DNA of 5,936 nucleotides from Actinomycetota bacterium (GTDB lineage: Bacteria > Actinomycetota > Acidimicrobiia > Acidimicrobiales > Acidimicrobiaceae): positions 1-5,936 of the forward strand of contig DAHVOF010000168.1 in assembly GCA_027318945.1 (NCBI GenBank), given 5' to 3'. Below the pieces are notes generated by a model. It worked only from the letters and a program-made list of their open reading frames with translations. It searched no databases and was not told the origin of the DNA. The stretch's first letter is position 1; each line of letters starts with the position of its first letter. Below, piece after piece: positions 1-5,936 of the stretch. A program made the translations under genes and the position numbers.

Positions 1-2
1 AG

Positions 3-1382
3 GGCGTGTATCAGATTCCCAAAATTACCTACGATGTGGCAGTGGCTCTTACAAACACTACTCCCGTAGGAGCTTTTCGAGGGGCCGGTCGCCCAGAAGC
101 TGCAGCCTTTCTTGAAAGGATCATGGACATCGCGGCTGACAAGCTCGAGATCGATCCCGTAGATTTGCGAAAGAGAAACCTGATCCCGAGTTCTTCCTTT
201 CCCATGAAAACTATTCCGGGAGCCGTTTATGACTCGGGAAATTATCAGTCTGCGCTGGACGCAGCTCTCTCGCACGCCGGTTACAAGGAACTAAGGGCTG
301 AACAAGCTGAACGAATCGCCCAGGGAAGCAAAAAGCTCCTAGGCGTTGGGGTATCCACGTATGTAGAGGTAACCGCAGGGGGCGGCACATCAGAATATTC
401 GTCTGTACAGATTTTTCCAGACGGGACCGCATCAATAAAAGTGGGAACGTCCGCCCATGGACAGGGGCATGCGACATCCTTCGCGATGATCGTCTCCGAC
501 AGGTTTGGCATCTCCATGGATAAGATCAAGTTCATCCAATCGGATACTTCACAGGTTCCAACTGGCGGGGGTACCGGTGGGTCGAGGTCACTCCAGATCG
601 GCGGCTCAGCAGTGGCCAGCGCCAGCGAAGCACTTTTCCAAAAGGCCAAGGAGCTTGCGGCAGCGCATTTGGAGGCAAGCTCAGACGACATCATTCAAAC
701 CGACGGTGGGCTTTCCGTAGCGGGGGTTCCGTCGTCGGAAATCAGCTGGGGAGAACTCGCTGCAATTTCCGACAGCAAGGGCGAACCGTTGGTCGTGAGC
801 CTTGATTTCGAACAAGAAGGCGCCACTTTCCCATTTGGATCTCATGTAAGCGTGGTTGAAGTTGATATCGAGACGGGAAAAGTGACCCCTTTGCGCCACG
901 TAGCTGTCGACGACTGCGGAAGAATCCTCAATCCGCTTTTGGTCCACGGACAGCAGCACGGCGGGATAGCGCAAGGCATGGCACAGGTCCTTTGGGAACA
1001 GTTTGTCTACGACGAAAATGGCAACCCCCTGACAAGCACTTTGGCCGAGTACGCAATTCCAAGCGCAGCTGAGTTCCCCTCTTTTGAGGTGCTAAATACT
1101 GAGACGCCCACAGCCTTGAACCCGCTGGGAGCAAAAGGCATCGGCGAATCGGGAACTATAGGTGCGATGCCCGCTGTTCACAACGCAATAATTGACGCGA
1201 TTTCGCACCTGGGGATCAGCCACATCGACATGCCCTGTACTCCAGAACGGGTCTGGCAGGCAATAGATGCCGCCTCTAAAGGCCGTGAACAGCAGATCTG
1301 GACAGAGCCCCCTGACTTCTTTGACCAACTTCCATACAGAGATGCCGCGATGCAACCCGAGGCGTCGGAAGTAGACATATAA
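3..1382 (+). CDS. Molybdenum hydroxylase large subunit, form II CoxL-like (aldehyde/xanthine dehydrogenase family), C-terminal part
   Basis: This is the molybdopterin-binding large subunit of a xanthine dehydrogenase/aldehyde oxidase/CO dehydrogenase family enzyme, which hydroxylates a substrate carbon using water. About 459 residues are visible. The family usually has 750-800, so the N-terminal third lies left of the window; a GTG at position 6 is in frame but falls inside the conserved domain and is not a credible start. Visible cofactor motifs, in order, are AFRGAGR (72-92), GQGH (459-470), GTGGSRS (570-590) and GIGESG, whose glutamate codon at 1146-1148 matches the family's catalytic base. 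The TPERVWQAI segment near the end is also typical, followed by a tail of about 40 residues that looks less conserved. The active-site loop has Gly-Ala-Gly where true CO dehydrogenase (form I) carries the copper-binding Cys in AYRCSFR, so a CO dehydrogenase name would be wrong. The substrate is unknown; an aldehyde or N-heterocycle is plausible. Small iron-sulfur and FAD subunit genes would be expected upstream. Family is very secure, substrate is not. Confidence 0.95.
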   Translation, partial: GVYQIPKITYDVAVALTNTTPVGAFRGAGRPEAAAFLERIMDIAADKLEIDPVDLRKRNLIPSSSFPMKTIPGAVYDSGNYQSALDAALSHAGYKELRAEQAERIAQGSKKLLGVGVSTYVEVTAGGGTSEYSSVQIFPDGTASIKVGTSAHGQGHATSFAMIVSDRFGISMDKIKFIQSDTSQVPTGGGTGGSRSLQIGGSAVASASEALFQKAKELAAAHLEASSDDIIQTDGGLSVAGVPSSEISWGELAAISDSKGEPLVVSLDFEQEGATFPFGSHVSVVEVDIETGKVTPLRHVAVDDCGRILNPLLVHGQQHGGIAQGMAQVLWEQFVYDENGNPLTSTLAEYAIPSAAEFPSFEVLNTETPTALNPLGAKGIGESGTIGAMPAVHNAIIDAISHLGISHIDMPCTPERVWQAIDAASKGREQQIWTEPPDFFDQLPYRDAAMQPEASEVDI

Positions 1383-1451
1383 CGTACTTGGGAAGTTACG
1401 ATTTCGATGGCGTCCCAATTGCGACTAATCTCGCGGATTTGGCGGATCCAG

Positions 1452-2432
<981 letters not shown>

Positions 2433-2438
2433 ATCACA

Positions 2439-2444
2439 CTCCTT
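2439..2444 (-). promoter_or_regulatory. Ribosome binding site of the aldo/keto reductase gene
   Basis: On the minus strand the sequence reads AAGGAG, a near-perfect Shine-Dalgarno, with six bases between it and the ATG at 2432-2430. It fixes the start codon of the reductase and suggests efficient translation initiation. Confidence 0.85.
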
Positions 2445-2482
2445 GATGCGGCGATGTCCGATATGCGGAGCATTTTCTTGTG

Positions 2483-2488
2483 ATTATT
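2483..2488 (-). promoter_or_regulatory. Possible -10 element for the aldo/keto reductase gene
   Basis: The minus strand reads AATAAT, five of six matches to the TATAAT consensus, about 50 bases upstream of the reductase start codon. No convincing -35 hexamer lies at the usual 16-18 base distance (the bases there are near ATCGAA), so this is only a candidate. It falls in one of the more AT-rich stretches of the gap, which fits a promoter, but a six-base near-match is weak evidence. Confidence 0.22.
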
Positions 2489-2732
2489 CGCACCCTGCAA
2501 AGATGTTCGATCTATCCCATTTTATGGCTGAAGTTTGCCGGAACCCCTTGCCGTAAATGCCCTGCGGCACACTCCAATCAGGGTTGCGCCCCAATTCTCG
2601 AAATCCCCTCATCAGCCACGACTCTATTTCCCAGCCGGCTGACCAATTCCGCTTAGCGATCCCAATACGCCGATAAACGCCGAACCTGGGCTTCAGCCCG
2701 TTGTTCCCGAGTGATACTCGAGACCCGGTCAT
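2484..2732 (-). CDS. Doubtful hypothetical small protein upstream of the aldo/keto reductase
   Basis: An 82-codon frame begins at ATG 2732 and ends at TAA 2484, leaving 51 bp before the aldo/keto reductase start on the same strand. The product would be basic and tryptophan-rich (for example NWSAGWEIESW and NPDWSVPQG) with no signal peptide, membrane segment or domain I recognise. In its favour, third codon positions are often G or C, and its start overlaps the stop of a preceding 70-codon frame (2941-2729) in an ATGA arrangement typical of coupled genes. Against it, there is no Shine-Dalgarno before the ATG, the preceding frame is itself unconvincing, and another minus-strand frame over the same DNA also looks protein-like. 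I consider it more likely a chance frame or part of a remnant than a functional gene. Confidence 0.15.
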   Translation of the reverse strand: MTGSRVSLGNNGLKPRFGVYRRIGIAKRNWSAGWEIESWLMRGFRELGRNPDWSVPQGIYGKGFRQTSAIKWDRSNIFAGCE

Positions 2733-3147
2733 GAGCTGGCACCATCTGCGACTGCCAAAAATGCTGCCACTAAGTCTTTCTTGCCGATCTTCTGATGGTT
2801 TGAAAGCCTTGGCACCGTAGCGGGAGCGCGTCTCCGAACTGAAGTTTCACGCTCAAAAAATCGATTAGATGCCCCCCACAGCCTCACCGTGGAAAATCGT
2901 GAAGGAGCGACGGTAGGAAGGCTTTTCCCCAGTGAACTCACCGAAGCAACGGCTTCCCATCGAACCGTTTCTTCAAGGCGCGTCCTTCACCAAATCGGCC
3001 CTTTTGGAGATGGCTATCCAGCCGGTCTGATCCGCGCACCGTCAAGAAGACCCGATAGCAGGTTCTACCAGCGCTCTAAAGTTACTGCCGCTCCCCGCTA
3101 AAAAACCTGCGAGAATGGATAGATGCAATAAGCACCGAGGCTACTTG

Positions 3148-3155
3148 AAAGGAAG
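3148..3155 (+). promoter_or_regulatory. Ribosome binding site of the DyP peroxidase gene
   Basis: AAAGGAAG ends two bases before the ATG at 3158; its core AGGA ends four bases before. This is a short but usable spacing. It supports 3158 over other starts, together with the fact that the family-typical N-terminus (QVGIFAIG) follows directly. Confidence 0.7.
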
Positions 3156-3157
3156 CC

Positions 3158-4057
3158 ATGACCAGTGCGCAGGTGGGAATATTCGCCATCGGAAACTCCT
3201 CCCACGTTTACATGGAGTTCAGCACCCTAGAAGGCGTCGATGGCCCCGAATTGATAAGGTCCGTGGCCAACTTGGCAATTCACCAAGGGACTGTCGATGG
3301 TAGTAACATGGTGGTCGGAATTCGGCCCTCGCTATGGAACTCGGCTAGCAATGGCGCTGCTCCCCTGGGATTATTCGATTTCAAAGATCCGATAGTCGGA
3401 CCAGACGGATTTACCCTCCCGGCCACACAGCGGGACCTTTGGGTCTGGTTGGCCAGCGCGTCTCCCGGTCAGACACTCGACGCGGCATTCGCTACGGTCG
3501 ATGCCCTCACGCCCCTCGCCATCAAGAACGAGGAGATACCCGGATGGCATTACCGTCAGAATCGTGACCTCATCGGATTTATAGACGGATCCGCAAATCC
3601 GGTGCTGCTCGAAGCGCCCGAGGTGGCGCTCGTACCGCCGGGCAGCCCGGGAGAATATGGAAGCGTCCTGCTGTTTCAGCGTTGGCGCCATGATCTTCAC
3701 TCGTTTGAACAGCTCTCCGTATCCGATCAGGAGAAGGTGATCGGACGCACTAAGCAAGATAGCGAGGAGTTCGATGCGGCTTCACTCCCCTCGAACTCGC
3801 ACGTCGCCCGCACAACTTTAGCCGCCGACGGAGAAGAGCTACCGATTTTCCGGCGCAACACCTCCTATGGCACCACGTCAGACAATGGGACTGTTTTCGT
3901 GGGTTTCAGCAAAGAACAGAGCAGGCTGCACACCATGCTCGAAAGGATGGCCGGCGTGCATGACGGCTGCAGAGATGCGTTGACGTACTATTCAACGCCC
4001 TTGACAGGCAGCTACTACTTTGTTCCGTCGGCGAATGCATTACAGAGATTCTCATAG
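3158..4057 (+). CDS. DyP-type heme peroxidase, class B (YfeX/DypB-like)
   Basis: This is a complete 299-residue dye-decolorizing peroxidase, a heme enzyme with two ferredoxin-like folds that uses hydrogen peroxide to oxidise organic substrates. The N-terminus begins directly with the family strand (QVGIFAIGNSSHVYMEF, residues 5-21). The hallmark GxxDG motif is GFIDG at 140-144, with Asp143 as distal catalytic residue. GRTK (196-199) precedes the probable proximal heme ligand His215 in SNSHVART. The RRN of FRRNTSYG places the distal Arg at about 232 and the Asn at 234. The C-terminus has LTGSYYFVPS (282-291), typical of the end of these proteins. Length fits class B members of about 300-350 residues. 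There is no Tat or Sec signal peptide, so a cytoplasmic location is expected. The C-terminus (NALQRFS) lacks the extended tail with which some actinobacterial DyPs are loaded into encapsulin, and no encapsulin gene is visible. The gene stands alone, divergent from the reductase and convergent with the Asp-box protein. The substrate is unknown; roles in oxidative stress or heme/iron handling are inferences from relatives. Confidence 0.96.
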   Translation: MTSAQVGIFAIGNSSHVYMEFSTLEGVDGPELIRSVANLAIHQGTVDGSNMVVGIRPSLWNSASNGAAPLGLFDFKDPIVGPDGFTLPATQRDLWVWLASASPGQTLDAAFATVDALTPLAIKNEEIPGWHYRQNRDLIGFIDGSANPVLLEAPEVALVPPGSPGEYGSVLLFQRWRHDLHSFEQLSVSDQEKVIGRTKQDSEEFDAASLPSNSHVARTTLAADGEELPIFRRNTSYGTTSDNGTVFVGFSKEQSRLHTMLERMAGVHDGCRDALTYYSTPLTGSYYFVPSANALQRFS

Positions 4058-4483
4058 GCGAATGATTATGATTCCGGCTAGGCACGAAGGTCAAGTGATT
4101 CCGGCAGGCACAGCTAAAGAGACACAATCGCTACCGAAGTTGAGTCCGGCCGGAAGTGACGATTTCGGGACGGGCGATTGATTGTACATGGCTGTAACCA
4201 GATCTATCGGACCTTGCCGGAAACCTCTTATTCACGACAAGTTTGTCGACAAGATGTTCGCGGCGTGGCAGTCAACCTTGGCTCCACTCAAGGCGATGGA
4301 TACCCGATTTGATTTGACACCCATCCTCCGCCTTGCCATAAGACCAGATTCAGTGATGCGACACCATATTCGTCGCCGTTGCTGCGGCGCTTGTCACAGA
4401 TACGATCAAGCACGTAGTCAAGACTCCCGAAATACGATCTGACTTCTAGCGGCGCCTCCCGGCCTTGTGCCGCGAACCACGAT
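4058..4483. other. Convergent intergenic gap without a convincing gene
   Basis: These 426 bp lie between the stop codons of the DyP peroxidase (plus) and the Asp-box protein (minus), so terminators for both are expected. I found no strong hairpin followed by a T-run. One plus-strand frame of 86 codons (4182-4442) opens with TTG, or with ATG at 4188. It has no good ribosome binding site and no recognisable domain, and its C-terminal half is an Arg/Cys/His-rich stretch that looks like out-of-frame translation. I do not call it a gene. The left part carries a degenerate short repeat, listed separately. A CGACAA-GT-TTGTCG inverted repeat at about 4236-4249 has too short a loop for a useful hairpin. 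The gap is large for two converging gene ends and may contain remnant DNA. Confidence 0.6.
4069..4150 (+). repeat. Short degenerate direct repeat, three copies of TGATTCCGGC type
   Basis: Copy one, 4069-4085, reads TGATTCCGGCTAGGCAC. Copy two, 4096-4111, reads TGATTCCGGCAGGCAC, identical apart from one missing T; the two starts are 27 bp apart. A shorter third copy, TGAGTCCGGC, occupies 4141-4150 and runs into the palindrome TCCGGCCGGA (4145-4154). The array begins 11 bases after the peroxidase stop codon. It could be a small tandem duplication, a protein-binding array, or chance for the third copy; the first two are too alike to be accidental in my judgement. No function can be assigned. Confidence 0.6.
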
Positions 4484-5935
4484 CTAGCATTTGAGGGATG
4501 CTATGGGCAGAGTGCGCAGGACGCTAGACAAGCTGCCTCCATTTTGAACCCAGTATAGGGTGCCGCCAACTTGGTGCACCTGTGAGTATTCAGCCGATCT
4601 TTCTGCTCCTGCCGGAAGCCCCTTCACAGGACACCAGCTCTTGGCACCGCGCAAGAGAATGTACCAGCCATAATCGCCGCCGCGCTGACCGGTAAGAAGC
4701 ATTGTGCCACTGGAGAGCATCTGCAGATCCGACCCCAGGCTTTTCATCCCGCCCCCAGGTGCTGCTCCAGGCGGAAGCGGCATGGAAACCACCGTCCACC
4801 TCATGCCGCCGTCGGTAGACTCGCGCACAAGGTACTGCGAACCCGTTGAAATCAGCAGCTCGCCTGCTGGTGAGATCGGAACCATTTGTGTCGCCCAGCA
4901 TGCCTGCACCTTGTCCGGCCACGACGCTGCCTGCCACGAAACTCCCCCATCCTTAGAGTAGAGAATGGCTTGTGTACTGCCGTTCATGGCACAGTTTCCT
5001 GGCAGGTAGGAGCCGAAGGCGACGCACGGACCGCTGGCCGGGCATTGGAATGTCCCCGAAGCCCAGGTGGACTCGCCGCTATGGAGCACCTCGACAAGCG
5101 GAACAGCTGCCGAACTAGGATTCGTCCCGGCATTTTTGCCGCCGCCATTGGGCGCGAACAGGGCAAGTAGCGAGCTACCCTTGTATCGAAAACCTGCAAA
5201 ACCACCTGAAGATGCTCCCGACGGAACTGGAATCGGACTCCAACTTCCGCCTTTATTGGATGTTTCCAATGCGACGGTTACGAATGGTGGAGCTTGAAAG
5301 TGCGGCGCTACGATGAATGCCGCGACTATCATCTTGCCTGCGCTTCCCGCATCGGCGAGAGCTACGGACACGCAGTTGGGCAACGAAGCCCCCATCAATC
5401 CAAATCCAAGCGATTTGAGTTCCCTGCCCGCCGCAACCGTCGAGAAGCTCTCCTTGCCGCTCGGCCCCACCACGCCTATCTCCCCTCCACTGCACCAAGC
5501 CACTTGACCCGGATTGGCTGGATTTTCGGATACCGGCGACGCTCCATCATAGACAGCTTCGCCAAGCCTCGAAGTGTTGAGACTGGCCAGGGATGGGGGC
5601 GCGCCGACGGTGAACGCGCCATGGCCGATGAGCATCTCTGCGGCGCCATTGGTGGCGCTACTCAAGGTCATTTCGCTGGTTGGAGGAAGGCCGGGAGATA
5701 TTTTCAGCGCATATTGATAAGGATGATCTGAACCCAAAACGGTTATGAGCGGGACAAATCCGGTCACCTTGATTACATTGCCTGGAAATACGGCGGTTTC
5801 TGAGACGCCAAGCTTCCCGCAGGAGGACGACTTCGTACACCACGGGGCTATTCCCGATGTTGAGTAGAGATTGAACACGGCCGAACCTTCCGGAGCACCC
5901 AGACTGCAGCCTTTGATTACGGTGAGACATCCCAT
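4484..5935 (-). CDS. Asp-box (BNR/sialidase-like) beta-propeller protein, probably exported; 5' end outside window
   Basis: The 483 visible residues are the C-terminal part of a larger protein. An ATG sits at the very edge (5935-5933), but no ribosome binding site can be seen and the sequence after it reads like the inside of a domain, so the true start is probably off the window. Residues 30-80 contain WCTKSSSC and an Ig-like stretch PGNVIKVTGFVPL, which I associate with secreted actinobacterial proteins. The rest fits a beta-propeller: Asp-boxes (S-x-D-x-G-x-x-W) at 327-334 (SKDGGVSW) and 373-380 (STDGGMRW), and a degenerate one at 226-232 (SNKGGSW) lacking the Asp. The good boxes are 46 residues apart, normal for BNR repeats. 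There are 12 cysteines, several closely paired (33/39, 298/304), which suggests disulfides and life outside the cytoplasm. The Gly/Ser/Ala/Pro-rich composition agrees. Asp-boxes are structural and do not prove sialidase activity; I see no catalytic sialidase signature. A binding, adhesion or surface role is equally likely. Confidence 0.85.
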   Translation of the reverse strand: MGCLTVIKGCSLGAPEGSAVFNLYSTSGIAPWCTKSSSCGKLGVSETAVFPGNVIKVTGFVPLITVLGSDHPYQYALKISPGLPPTSEMTLSSATNGAAEMLIGHGAFTVGAPPSLASLNTSRLGEAVYDGASPVSENPANPGQVAWCSGGEIGVVGPSGKESFSTVAAGRELKSLGFGLMGASLPNCVSVALADAGSAGKMIVAAFIVAPHFQAPPFVTVALETSNKGGSWSPIPVPSGASSGGFAGFRYKGSSLLALFAPNGGGKNAGTNPSSAAVPLVEVLHSGESTWASGTFQCPASGPCVAFGSYLPGNCAMNGSTQAILYSKDGGVSWQAASWPDKVQACWATQMVPISPAGELLISTGSQYLVRESTDGGMRWTVVSMPLPPGAAPGGGMKSLGSDLQMLSSGTMLLTGQRGGDYGWYILLRGAKSWCPVKGLPAGAERSAEYSQVHQVGGTLYWVQNGGSLSSVLRTLPIASLKC

Positions 5936-5936
5936 G

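Larger units (their letters stand above)
2433..3157. other. Divergent intergenic gap without a convincing gene
   Basis: This 725-bp stretch lies between the start codons of the aldo/keto reductase (minus) and the DyP peroxidase (plus), so it must contain at least two promoters. That is long for a simple divergent promoter region. Several short frames are open here: minus 2941-2729 (GTG start, 70 codons), minus 2732-2484 (ATG, 82 codons), and plus 2889-3101 (GTG, 70 codons). None has a recognisable domain or a good Shine-Dalgarno, and the frames contradict one another. A minus-strand frame from ATG 2745 reads protein-like but is broken by stops at 2655-2653 and 2580-2578. A small inverted repeat, CGAGT-GAT-ACTCG, sits at 2708-2720, and an A-run plus AT-rich patch at about 2853-2868 could hold promoter elements. 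The most economical view is regulatory DNA plus decayed coding sequence. Confidence 0.6.

Noticed and set aside
281..694. 137-codon open frame antisense to the molybdenum hydroxylase gene
   Set aside because: It lies entirely opposite strongly conserved coding sequence with intact cofactor motifs, and its translation shows no domain. It is a by-product of the codon pattern on the other strand.
1388..1418. Inverted repeat TTGGGA/TCCCAA between the converging hydroxylase and reductase genes as a terminator
   Set aside because: The stem is only six base pairs with a 19-base loop, and no T-run follows on either strand. It is too weak to call a terminator.
2708..2720. CGAGT-GAT-ACTCG inverted repeat as a regulator operator
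   Set aside because: Five-base arms with a three-base centre occur often by chance. It lies nearly 300 bp from the nearest confident start codon and has no second copy.
2433..3157. Insertion sequence or transposase remnant in the divergent gap
   Set aside because: I found no terminal inverted repeats, target-site duplication or transposase motif in any frame.
3115..3303. 62-codon frame overlapping the start of the DyP peroxidase gene
   Set aside because: The peroxidase frame has the ribosome binding site and conserved N-terminus. The overlapping product is Arg/His-rich and unrecognisable.
4449..4473. Inverted repeat GCGGC/GCCGC downstream of the Asp-box gene as a terminator
   Set aside because: A five-base stem with a 15-base loop and no T-run on the minus strand. 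Position is right for a terminator but the structure is not convincing.
5294..5731. 145-codon plus-strand frame opposite the Asp-box protein
   Set aside because: The minus-strand reading has continuous low-complexity-free coding sequence with Asp-box spacing. The plus-strand product is Arg/His-rich, typical of antisense translation.

Overview
The window looks like ordinary chromosomal DNA of a free-living bacterium, most likely an actinobacterium. Base composition is moderately GC-rich by eye. The right-hand protein resembles the large secreted proteins with Asp-box repeats and a 'PG-x-V-x-V-x-GF-x-PL' domain that I associate with Actinomycetota, perhaps Acidimicrobiia. That placement is an inference from style, not from a marker gene.

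Layout, left to right. (1) Positions 3-1382, plus strand: the C-terminal part of a molybdenum hydroxylase large subunit of the CoxL/xanthine dehydrogenase/aldehyde oxidase family. Its active-site loop is AFRGAGR, so it is a 'form II' CoxL-like protein rather than a true CO dehydrogenase. Its N-terminal part lies left of the window. (2) Positions 1452-2432, minus strand: a complete NADPH-dependent aldo/keto reductase that converges on the first gene across a 69-bp gap. (3) Positions 2433-3157: a 725-bp divergent gap with the aldo/keto reductase start signals at its left end and the peroxidase ribosome binding site at its right end. I see no convincing gene between them, only short ORFs and one interrupted minus-strand frame that may be a gene remnant. 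(4) Positions 3158-4057, plus strand: a complete class B-like DyP-type heme peroxidase. (5) Positions 4058-4483: a 426-bp convergent gap holding a short degenerate repeat (TGATTCCGGC, three copies) and no convincing gene. (6) Positions 4484-5935, minus strand: the C-terminal 483 residues or more of a cysteine-rich, probably extracytoplasmic Asp-box (BNR/sialidase-like) beta-propeller protein that runs off the right edge.

Three of the four genes are redox enzymes: a molybdo-flavo-iron-sulfur hydroxylase subunit, an aldo/keto reductase and a heme peroxidase. No neighbouring pair shares an operon: the strands are +, -, +, -, so each gene has its own promoter or belongs to an operon running off the window. 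The aldehyde chemistry of the first two suggests related metabolism, but their convergent orientation does not demonstrate it. I found no CRISPR array, tRNA, rRNA, insertion sequence or obvious defence system. The window does not show me a clearly new biological system. The places most worth a second look are the two intergenic gaps and the large Asp-box protein.
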